Source of the DNA: a bacterium
Lineage (GTDB): Bacteria; Krumholzibacteriota; Krumholzibacteriia; LZORAL124-64-63
Assembly: GCA_016703265.1 (NCBI GenBank)
Contig: JADJCK010000003.1
Location: forward strand, 434,001 to 498,000
Reading direction: 5' to 3'
Length of the DNA: 64,000 nt
Made by a program: the position numbers and the translations under genes. Below are positions 18,437 to 25,838 of the stretch, in pieces; the stretch's first letter is position 1; every line of letters begins with the position of its first letter. The notes beneath the pieces were generated by a model. It did not search any database. It was not told where the DNA came from and worked only from the letters and a program-made list of their open reading frames with translations.

Positions 18437-20392
18437 TCAGAAGTCGAACACCGCACTCAGGCGCGCCGTGCGCCCCGGCTCCATGACCCGCAGTCCCGAA
18501 GCGAACGGGTTGCGCTGGTACGACAGGTGCTGGGTGAAGGAGGCGTTCGTGGCGTTGTCCAGCGCCAACGCGTAGAGCACCCCTTCACGCTCCAGTTCCA
18601 GGCCGAGATCCAGGCGGTTCCAGGCGCCGGTCCGTTCCTCGTCCTGCGAGAGGTCGACGCGGCCCTGCCCTGCGGCATGCTGGTAGGTGGCGCGCGCGCG
18701 ACAGCCCTGCCAGCGCGGCGTGCGCAGGTTCAGGTCGAACAGCACGGGCTGGATCTCCGCCAGCGGCGCGTTCGTCGCGATCTGCTCGCCCCAGTTCCAG
18801 GCCAGCCCCGCGTCCACCAGGTCCCAGGCGGCCCGCACAGAGGCGCCGGCAAGCATGGCGTCCACCCCGTCGTAGGTCTGGCAGGGCACGTTGCTGACCA
18901 GGCGGCGGACCAGCGTCGGGTAGTCGCTCACGCGCGTGGCGAACACCTCGGCGCGCACCGCTCCCCTCCTGCCGACCAGTCGCAGCGTGGCGCGCAGCGG
19001 ATCCGACAGGCCGGGATTGCCGACCCAGTCCGCCGACATCCCCGGCTTGTCGACGACGATGAACTGCTGCTCGATGCCCGGCGCATCGGCCGCGAGCTCG
19101 ACGGCCGCCGTCATCGCCAGGCCCGACAGCAGCTGCGAACGGCTGGCGGTCACCCCGAACGGAACCGACCACTTCTCCAGCTCGGCGCCGGCGTGCACAC
19201 GCTGGAACGCCGCCAGCTGCGTTTCGTCATGGACCTTCGTGCGCGCCAATCCCAGCCGCAGCACCAGCCAGGGCTCGTCGACGGAGCCGAGGGCATGGCG
19301 TACGCCCGCGCCCAGGCGCCACACATCGGGCAGCATGTGGCTGTTGGTCCGGGCGCCCGGATTGGCCACCGGGGTGATGACGTTGTCGGCATCCCAGTGA
19401 CGGGCGTAGACCTCGTAACGGTCGCCCACCGCACCCATCATGGTGTTCTCGGCGTCGGTGGACATCACGGTGGTGCCCAGGCTGCGGCGCAGGCCGTTGT
19501 CCATCAGGTGTTCGGTCCGGTTGAAGTAGAGGCGATGCCCGAGCCACGAACCCGAGAACTCGATGCGGTCGTTCTCGCGTTCATCCATGAGCAGGTACGG
19601 GAACAGGATGTCGCGCGAACGCTCATGGCCGGCGCGCAGGTCGCCGTGCGCCAGCCGCGCCTGGGCGCGGACCTCGCGGATGTACGTGGCCGGCGTGCGC
19701 GCGAAGCCGTAGAGGTCGGTGAACGTGTTCCCGTCGGCGTCCGTATAGGCCTCGATCTGCCGCCAGCGCGCGGCCAGGCGCGAGCCGCGTCCCTCGACCG
19801 ACAAGGTGCCGTCGACGCCTTCGGCATGACCGGCCGAGCCCTCGGCGCGGCCGCGCACCAGCCAGGGCGAGCCCGGCAACGACCGGCGCAGGCTGACGGT
19901 GCCGCCCAGGCCCGACTGCAGCGAGGTGCCGTCGCGCGCGAGCGTGGCCGCGTCGATCTCGAGCAGGTCGACCTGGCCCAGGCGCGTGTCCATGCGGTTG
20001 GGACAGGCCGTCTCGCAGCGTTCGCAGTCGATGGTCACGGTCAGGTCGTTGCGGCGGAAGCCGTCGGCGTAGAGGTCGCCGACGCCGGCTGCGCCCCGGG
20101 TGACCATCGTGAACGGCGTGGCCCGCAGCACATCGGCCAGCTGCTGGCCGGGCTCCACGGTACGCGTTTCGGCGCCGGCGTGCAGGCGTGCACCGACCAC
20201 GTGCACGGTGTCGGTCTTCGCGATGCGGGGCGATGCGGATCCCGCCGGTTCGGCGGCCACGACCGGCGTCGCCGCCGCGGGCAACGTCAGCAGGCAGATG
20301 ACTGCCGACAGGTACAGTGAATGAATCCCGGCCCGCAACGCAGGCGGTCGGGTGTGGCGCGGCACGGCCGCGCGTATTCCCTGATAAGTCAT
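18437..20392 (-). CDS. TonB-dependent receptor, copper-receptor-like
   Basis: Outer-membrane receptor that imports a ligand using TonB energy. The start MTYQGIRAAV has AAGGAG eight bases upstream; 651 residues. A signal peptide (about 22-48) is followed by a plug domain and a 22-strand-type barrel ending in a terminal Phe ('RLSAVFDF'). Within the plug, 'TIDCERCETACPNRMD' has Cys123, Cys126 and Cys130; the 'CPNRMD' element resembles the TonB-dependent copper receptor family (OprC/NosA), where it lies in the plug. The gene directly upstream encodes a Cys-rich exported protein. Copper, or another thiophilic metal, is the likely substrate; this rests on the motif and context only. Confidence 0.85.
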   Translation of the reverse strand: MTYQGIRAAVPRHTRPPALRAGIHSLYLSAVICLLTLPAAATPVVAAEPAGSASPRIAKTDTVHVVGARLHAGAETRTVEPGQQLADVLRATPFTMVTRGAAGVGDLYADGFRRNDLTVTIDCERCETACPNRMDTRLGQVDLLEIDAATLARDGTSLQSGLGGTVSLRRSLPGSPWLVRGRAEGSAGHAEGVDGTLSVEGRGSRLAARWRQIEAYTDADGNTFTDLYGFARTPATYIREVRAQARLAHGDLRAGHERSRDILFPYLLMDERENDRIEFSGSWLGHRLYFNRTEHLMDNGLRRSLGTTVMSTDAENTMMGAVGDRYEVYARHWDADNVITPVANPGARTNSHMLPDVWRLGAGVRHALGSVDEPWLVLRLGLARTKVHDETQLAAFQRVHAGAELEKWSVPFGVTASRSQLLSGLAMTAAVELAADAPGIEQQFIVVDKPGMSADWVGNPGLSDPLRATLRLVGRRGAVRAEVFATRVSDYPTLVRRLVSNVPCQTYDGVDAMLAGASVRAAWDLVDAGLAWNWGEQIATNAPLAEIQPVLFDLNLRTPRWQGCRARATYQHAAGQGRVDLSQDEERTGAWNRLDLGLELEREGVLYALALDNATNASFTQHLSYQRNPFASGLRVMEPGRTARLSAVFDF

Positions 20393-20485
20393 GTTTGGCG
20401 CTCCTTCTCGGGTCCTTGGGCCGGTCGCAGGCGCGCGCCGGGACGGCGGCGACTGCGGGCCGGCGCTGATGGAAAGGACAGGAAA

Positions 20486-21031
20486 TCAGGCGGAGAAGGA
20501 GGCGGCTTTCGGGACGCGGTCGCGCGGCTCGGGGCGCCACGCGGCGGCGGCGGCGCGCCAGGCGCCGTCGAGCAGGTCACGGTCGGGCGGGCACACGCAG
20601 GCGCGGAACCCGGCGGCCACGTGCAGGTCCTGGTGGCTCGCCGGTGCGTGCTGGTGATCGCGCTGCCCGCACGTGCACGTGGCAACGAAGGCGGTGGTCA
20701 CGGCGACGATGGGTTCGCTCCCGCCGGCGCAACAATCGGGAATCGCGGGATCGGCGGCGGGCTCGTCGCAACAGCTCGCCGCGGCAGGCTCCGGGCTGCA
20801 GCACGCGGCGCCGCAGCAGTCGGCGCCGGAGGTGCAACCGCAGGCGCCCGTGCCGACGCCGACCGAAGCGTCGAAGAGATCGCGCGCCATCGCGACAGCG
20901 GCCGTGCCGAGGCTGCCGGACAGGTAGAACAGGATGACCAGCAACCCCAGGGAACGTCGTCGTGTCCGGTTACCGGCGCTCAATTCCGTCCAATCGCCTG
21001 CGGGCGGAGACACGTGCGTGCGAGTCGCCAT
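20486..21031 (-). CDS. Cys-rich exported or membrane-anchored protein, possible metal binder
   Basis: A roughly 181-residue protein (MATRTHVSPPAGDW; a GTG nine bases upstream is possible) with one hydrophobic segment ('SLGLLVILFYLSGSLGTAAVAMA'), then a Cys-rich region with about 14 cysteines, many in pairs: 'ACGCTSGADCCGAACCS', 'SCCDE', 'DCCAGG', 'TCTCGQRDHQH' and 'ACVCPP'. The His-containing 'RDHQHAPASHQDLH' adds further ligands. It lies 93 bp upstream of the TonB receptor, on the same strand, 36 bp after a DUF486 gene, so the three probably form an operon. A role as a periplasmic metal (copper) binder is inferred from composition and neighbour; no family was recognised. Confidence 0.6.
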   Translation of the reverse strand: MATRTHVSPPAGDWTELSAGNRTRRRSLGLLVILFYLSGSLGTAAVAMARDLFDASVGVGTGACGCTSGADCCGAACCSPEPAAASCCDEPAADPAIPDCCAGGSEPIVAVTTAFVATCTCGQRDHQHAPASHQDLHVAAGFRACVCPPDRDLLDGAWRAAAAAWRPEPRDRVPKAASFSA

Positions 21032-21067
21032 TATGGCCACCGCACCACCGTCCGCGCAAGCGGCGCC

Positions 21068-21424
21068 TCAGGCGCCCACCAGCTTCGAGCGGAACATGAA
21101 GAACACCGCACCCATCAGGCACAGCCCCGCCCAGAGATAGTCCAGCTTCAGCGGCTCGCGGAGGTACCACACCGAGAACGGCACGAACACCACCAGCGTC
21201 ACCACCTCCTGGATGATCTTCAGGTGCCCCACGCTGAGCACCGTGTGCCCGATGCGGTTGGCCGGTACCTGGAAGTAGTACTCCAGCAGTGTAATGCCCC
21301 AGCTGACCACCACCGCAACCAGCCACGGTTTGTGGTTCAGTTCCTTCAGGTGGGCGTACCAGGCAAACGTCATGAACACGTTGCTGCAGACCAGCAATCC
21401 AATCGAAATGGCGATGGGCTTCAC
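21068..21424 (-). CDS. DUF486 / DMT-family small membrane protein
   Basis: A 118-residue integral membrane protein with four helices. The GTG at 21424 is chosen because GGAGG lies nine bases upstream and the resulting length fits the family. Characteristic text: 'CSNVFMTFAWYAHLK', 'WGITLLEYYFQVPANRIGH', 'LKIIQEVVTLVVFVPFSVWYL' and 'WAGLCLMGAVFFMFRS'. This family is related to small multidrug/DMT transporters but no substrate is established. It is the first gene of the set leading to the Cys-rich protein and the TonB receptor. Confidence 0.85.
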   Translation of the reverse strand: MKPIAISIGLLVCSNVFMTFAWYAHLKELNHKPWLVAVVVSWGITLLEYYFQVPANRIGHTVLSVGHLKIIQEVVTLVVFVPFSVWYLREPLKLDYLWAGLCLMGAVFFMFRSKLVGA

Positions 21425-21584
21425 GGAAAGATGCCTCCGCGGATCGGAAGTGCGTGTGCGCGGGCGCTCGCGATGCGGACTATCTTGGCGCAATCGGAGA
21501 ACAGTTTCCGTCGGTAGCGGACTGCTGTCGACAAGTATTACATTGGGTATCTGCCGTCACGTCCCGAACTGAAAGCAGTAGCTT

Positions 21585-22070
21585 ATGAACAAGCAGATTG
21601 CGTGGACCGCGCTGGCAGTCCTCATGCTCGTCGCGCCGGCAGCGATGGCCGAATACAGTGACGACGAAGGAAAGGCCTTCGGATTCCGTGTCGGATACGG
21701 GGCGGAACCTGACCAGTTCGTCTTCGGCCTCCAGGCCGACATGGGCCCGACTTACGGTCGGCTGCACTTCGTACCGAGTATTGACGTGGGTCTCGGAAGC
21801 GAAATGACTACCATGAGCCTCAACAGCGATTTCAAGATCTTCATGCCACTCCCCAATTCGTCCCTGCTGTTCTACGGACTGGCTGGCCCGACACTGTCGC
21901 ACTGGATCCTGGACGAAGCGGAGGATGACACCGAGATCGGCTTCTCGCTCGGCGCGGGCGCGCGAGTCGAATTCGGTGACATCGGCTGGTACAATCTGGA
22001 GGCCCGCTTTGGTACCGGCGACATTCCGGAGTTGAGGATCATGGCGGGGCTGCTGTTCGGAAGCCGCTGA
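21585..22070 (+). CDS. Small outer-membrane beta-barrel protein, unknown function
   Basis: A 161-residue exported protein. The signal peptide is 'WTALAVLMLVAPAAMAEY'. The mature part alternates as in an eight-stranded barrel: 'AFGFRVGYGAEPDQFVFGLQADMG', 'RLHFVPSIDVGLG', 'IGFSLGAGARVEFG' and 'LEARFGTGDIPELRIMAGLLFG'. It fits OmpA/OmpX-sized porin-family proteins but no family was recognised. Its third-position GC looks lower than that of neighbouring genes. It is divergent from the DUF486 gene and ends before a strong hairpin shared with the BNR gene. Confidence 0.72.
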   Translation: MNKQIAWTALAVLMLVAPAAMAEYSDDEGKAFGFRVGYGAEPDQFVFGLQADMGPTYGRLHFVPSIDVGLGSEMTTMSLNSDFKIFMPLPNSSLLFYGLAGPTLSHWILDEAEDDTEIGFSLGAGARVEFGDIGWYNLEARFGTGDIPELRIMAGLLFGSR

Positions 22071-22090
22071 ACGTACCCGCATCATGGAAA

Positions 22091-22116
22091 AGCCCCGGCC
22101 GTTTCCGGCCGGGGCT
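22091..22116. terminator. Bidirectional hairpin terminator
   Basis: AGCCCCGGCCG (22091-22101) and CGGCCGGGGCT (22106-22116) form a perfect 11-bp stem with a TTTC loop, between convergent genes and preceded by AAAA, which gives a U-run on the opposite strand. Confidence 0.85.
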
Positions 22117-22152
22117 CGCAACAAGCACACATTCAGCTTGCCAATCGCTCCG

Positions 22153-25100
22153 CTACTTCACGAGCGTCATCTTCCTCTGAAGTTCGCGGCCATCAGCGCG
22201 CAAGCGGTACAGGTAGACCCCCGCCGCCGACTGCCGCCCGCTGTTGTCCCGTCCGTCCCACACCACGCGCTGCTCCCCGGCCACGGCGGCCCCGTCGAGC
22301 AGCGTGCGGACCAGGGCGCCCCGCGCGTCGAACACCTTCAGCTCCACGCGCCCGTCGCGCACGAGCGAGAAGGCGATCGTCGTCGAGGGATTGAACGGGT
22401 TGGGATGGTTCTGCGCCAGGGCCATCGCCGCCGGCAGCCCTTCGGCCGGCGTGGCGCCGGTCGTGGCCTGGATGCTGATGTCGTCGATGGCCCAGCCCCA
22501 GCCCGTCACCGCGCTGTCGGAGAACAGGCGGAAGCGCAGCAGGATCGTCTCACCCTTGGCGAAGGTGTCGTTCAGCACCGTCTGGTGGGCGCGGAACAGC
22601 GACTCCGAGGGTGCCGGGCTGCCCGAGTAGAAGCTGTTGAGCCAGGAAGCGTCGGACTGGGCGTCGATGCCCGGCGCCACCGGCAGCCAGGTGATGCCGT
22701 CGCGGCTGCCCTCGACCACCACGTAGTCCCAGAACGACGTGTCGCCGAACACCGCGCCCGGGTCGCCGGGCTCGACGATCGCGATCTCGTTGTAGGTCAG
22801 CGTCGTGTTCTCGGCGATGACGATCGGCGTCTTCAAAAGGGCAATGGGCGCGGCGCCGTTGGTGTAGTCGTGCGTGGTGTGCAGCGCCGGGTCGGTGAAA
22901 CCGCCGGGCGTCAGGACGGAGAACTGCGTCAGGTCGAAGTCGGCGCCCGAGTTCAGGCTGCTCACGTACTCGAACGAGGGCGCTGCCAACGCCAGGGCGT
23001 TGAGCGAGCGCGTGACCGAGTCGTAGGCGATGCCGCCCTTGAACGAGCGCGCGAAGGCCGTCTTCAGCCCCGAGGCCATGACCGGCACCGTCAGCGACAC
23101 GGACTGCCGACGCGTGTTGGGCCCCACCACCTGCACCTTGGCGCCGTTGATCCACACCTGGGTGGAGTCGTACACCGAGCGCAGGTTGAACTGCAAGCCC
23201 AGCCCGCCGCTCGGCGGCTGCACCATGTAGTCGAACAGCGGCCGGTAGACCTGGCCGGCCTCCAGCGCCGTGTCGGTCATCGACCAGATGCCGCGGCCGT
23301 GCGTGCCGGCGATGATCTCGTCCTCGACCGCCGTCAGGCGCCAGACGCCGACGGCCGGCAGGTTGTAGTTGGCCAGGGCCCAGGAAGCGCCGCCGTTCAG
23401 CGACTCGACAATGCCGATCTCGGTCGCCGCCCACAGCCGGTTGGTGTCGTTCGGCCACACGACCAGGTCGTACACGGCCACGTCGGGGAACCCGTTGGAG
23501 CTGGTCACGCCGGAGCCGTTGTAGCCGGTGATGTCGGTCCAGTTGGCGCCGAGGTCGGTCGTCCGCAGGATCTTCGGGCGCTTCGAGAACGAGAACATGG
23601 CGTAGGCCGTGTTCGCATCGGTCGGGTGCGTGGCCAGGCCCGAGGCGGGGCCCATGACGGCCAGCGGATAGAGCGACGTCGGGTTGAACGAGGCCCCGTT
23701 GTCGGTCGACACGTTGATGCGGCCGTTGGCGTCCATGCGGCTGCCGGCCCAGACGATGTCGGGGTTGGCGTTCGACACGCGCACGCTCAGGAACGAGCTG
23801 AGCGAACCGAGGTTCGCCGGCGAAATCGACGTCAACGCCCACGAACCGCCGAAGTCCGTCGACTTCCAGACGCCCGAGACGCCCACCGCGAAGATCGTGT
23901 CGGGGCGCTTCTGGCTCTTGGCGATCTTGGTGATGAACGGCGCCGTCGAGCTGCTGTTGTTGGTCATGCCATTGGTGGCCGACTCCCAGGTGGCGCCGCC
24001 GTCCAGCGAGCGCTGCAGCCCGTTGTACTGGTAGCCGCCGATCAGCTTCAGCGGGTCGTCGAAGTGCCACGAGGTCTCGTAGCCGTCGCCGCCGATGCGG
24101 AAGTCGTAGGCCGCCACCGCGTCCGGGTTGTCGCCCGACTGCCAGGTACCGTTGTCCTGCGTGCCGCCGAAATAGGCACTGCGGCCCGGCGCCTTGTCCA
24201 CGCCGTAGAACTGCGTGGTGACCATGCCGGTGATCGGCATCGTGTAGCCGGTGGCGCCGCCGGCCGTGCGGGCCACGCCGCCGTCGTTGGTGTTCAGCAG
24301 GTACCAGGTACCCTGATAGGGCACTACCCGCAGGGCATGATGGTCGGGGTGTGGAAACGAGTAGCTGGCCAGACGCGAGGTCGTGCGCGACGAGGAACCC
24401 ACCGAGGCCAGCGTGATCTGCCACAGCTCGGGTCCGCCCACATAGACGATGCGCGCATCGGTGGGATTGCAGACGATGGTGTTGTCATACCAGCCCTGCG
24501 AACCCAGCCAGTTGGGCTCGGTGCCGACCTCGAACGTCTCCTGCCAGTTGGTGCCGCCGTTCCACGACACCCACAGCTCGCTGTGCCCCGAGCCCTGCGA
24601 CGAGGCGAACAGGTAGTTCGTGCTGACGGGCGAGATCGCCAGCTCGAAACGGCCGGTCAGGTTGGTGATGCCGTTGTTGATCGTCGACCAGGTGAGGCCG
24701 CCGTTGGTCGACTTGCGGATGCCGCCGCCGTACACGCAGGCGTACTGGATGTTGAAGTTGTTCGGGTCGGCCACCAGCTGCAGGATGCGCGGGTCGCCGA
24801 ACACGCCGGTGCCCGTCTCGGTATGCACCACGGTCCACGACGTGCCGCCGTTGGTCGAGCGGAAGATGTTCGAGGTGCTGTCGTAGTCGGCCTTGTAGCG
24901 CCCGACGGTGGTCGAAGCCAGCACCAGGTTCGCATCGGTGGGCGACACGAGGATGCGCGAGACGTTGTTGAACCGGATGTCGTTCAGCGTCGAGGCGAGC
25001 GGCGTCCAGGTCTCGCCGCGGTCGGTCGACTTCAGGATGCCGTTGCCGTTGATGACATCCACGCTGTAGAAGCTCTCGCCCGTGCCCGCGTAGAGGATGT

Positions 25101-25671
25101 TCGGGTTCGACGGCGCCTGCACCAGCGCCGAGACCGGCAGGTTGGCGATCTCGTCGGTCAGCTGCCGCCACGAAGCCCCGGCGTCGGTCGTCTTCCAGAC
25201 GCCGCCGCCCACACTGGCCACGAACCAGGTGTTCGTCGTCGCGTCACCCGGGTCGACGAGGATCTCGCGCGCACGACCGGCCACGTTGCCCGGGCCGCGG
25301 CTGGTCCAGACCACCGACTTGTCGGCGCGCGCGAACGGCAGCGCCTTCTGCAGCTCCATGCCCTGGTAGCCGGTGCGGTACTCGGGTTCCTTGCGGTCGG
25401 CCGGCACCTTCAGGTCGTGCAGGGCGCGCGCGAACTCGTCGGGGAACCCGGCCTGGGGCCGGTCCTCGCGCCAGGCCTGCAGGCGATCCAGCTTCAGCTG
25501 CGCCTTGAAGGCCTTGTCCGAACCCGGCGCGGCATGGCGCAGCTGGTTCTCGAGCTTGGCCTGCTGGCGCTGGTCCCAGCCGGCGTCGGCCTTGACCATA
25601 TCGCCGACAAAGGCCCCGAAGATGGCAACAAAGGCAACGACCGCGAACGCAGCCACGGACAGTCGGGACAT
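22153..25671 (-). CDS. Large secreted BNR-repeat (sortilin/sialidase-like propeller) protein with FlgD-like tail
   Basis: A 1172-residue exported protein starting after CGAGGAGACCACACATG. The signal peptide is 'AFAVVAFVAIFGAFVGDMVKA'. At least eight Asp-box/BNR motifs mark beta-propeller blades: 'STDRGETW', 'STNGGTSW', 'STNGGLTW', 'SLDGGATW', 'STDFGGSW', 'STDNGASF', 'TTDLGANW' and 'SLNGGASW', consistent with one or two propellers like VPS10/sortilin or Xcc-type YCF48-like folds. After about residue 830 come beta-sandwich domains, and the last 80 or so residues form a FlgD-like Ig domain ('NHPNPFNPSTTIAFSL', 'VWDGRDNSGRQSAAGVYLYRL'), a tail common on secreted proteins of FCB-type bacteria. No catalytic sialidase residues are evident. 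Confidence 0.88.
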   Translation of the reverse strand: MSRLSVAAFAVVAFVAIFGAFVGDMVKADAGWDQRQQAKLENQLRHAAPGSDKAFKAQLKLDRLQAWREDRPQAGFPDEFARALHDLKVPADRKEPEYRTGYQGMELQKALPFARADKSVVWTSRGPGNVAGRAREILVDPGDATTNTWFVASVGGGVWKTTDAGASWRQLTDEIANLPVSALVQAPSNPNILYAGTGESFYSVDVINGNGILKSTDRGETWTPLASTLNDIRFNNVSRILVSPTDANLVLASTTVGRYKADYDSTSNIFRSTNGGTSWTVVHTETGTGVFGDPRILQLVADPNNFNIQYACVYGGGIRKSTNGGLTWSTINNGITNLTGRFELAISPVSTNYLFASSQGSGHSELWVSWNGGTNWQETFEVGTEPNWLGSQGWYDNTIVCNPTDARIVYVGGPELWQITLASVGSSSRTTSRLASYSFPHPDHHALRVVPYQGTWYLLNTNDGGVARTAGGATGYTMPITGMVTTQFYGVDKAPGRSAYFGGTQDNGTWQSGDNPDAVAAYDFRIGGDGYETSWHFDDPLKLIGGYQYNGLQRSLDGGATWESATNGMTNNSSSTAPFITKIAKSQKRPDTIFAVGVSGVWKSTDFGGSWALTSISPANLGSLSSFLSVRVSNANPDIVWAGSRMDANGRINVSTDNGASFNPTSLYPLAVMGPASGLATHPTDANTAYAMFSFSKRPKILRTTDLGANWTDITGYNGSGVTSSNGFPDVAVYDLVVWPNDTNRLWAATEIGIVESLNGGASWALANYNLPAVGVWRLTAVEDEIIAGTHGRGIWSMTDTALEAGQVYRPLFDYMVQPPSGGLGLQFNLRSVYDSTQVWINGAKVQVVGPNTRRQSVSLTVPVMASGLKTAFARSFKGGIAYDSVTRSLNALALAAPSFEYVSSLNSGADFDLTQFSVLTPGGFTDPALHTTHDYTNGAAPIALLKTPIVIAENTTLTYNEIAIVEPGDPGAVFGDTSFWDYVVVEGSRDGITWLPVAPGIDAQSDASWLNSFYSGSPAPSESLFRAHQTVLNDTFAKGETILLRFRLFSDSAVTGWGWAIDDISIQATTGATPAEGLPAAMALAQNHPNPFNPSTTIAFSLVRDGRVELKVFDARGALVRTLLDGAAVAGEQRVVWDGRDNSGRQSAAGVYLYRLRADGRELQRKMTLVK

Positions 25672-25773
25672 GTGTGGTCTCCTCGTACAGGGACGACGGA
25701 GGGGCGAACCCCCGCGGAGGACGACGGCGCAAGGCGGAACGATCCCGCGACGGGCCGACGTCAGGCAGACTAT

Positions 25774-25803
25774 ATTATATCATGAAAATTGATGATCGGG
25801 CAA
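25774..25803 (-). promoter_or_regulatory. Sigma-70-type promoter for the BNR gene
   Basis: On the minus strand TTGCCC (25803-25798), an 18-nt spacer and a perfect TATAAT (25779-25774) lie about 100 bp before the ATG at 25671, in a markedly AT-rich patch. Confidence 0.55.
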
Positions 25804-25838
25804 CTCGGATGTATTTCATCCTCTAAAGGCCGACCCGG

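Noticed and set aside
22084..25785. A 1233-codon plus-strand frame opposite the BNR gene
   Set aside because: Same kind of shadow; the minus strand has signal peptide, repeats and FlgD domain.
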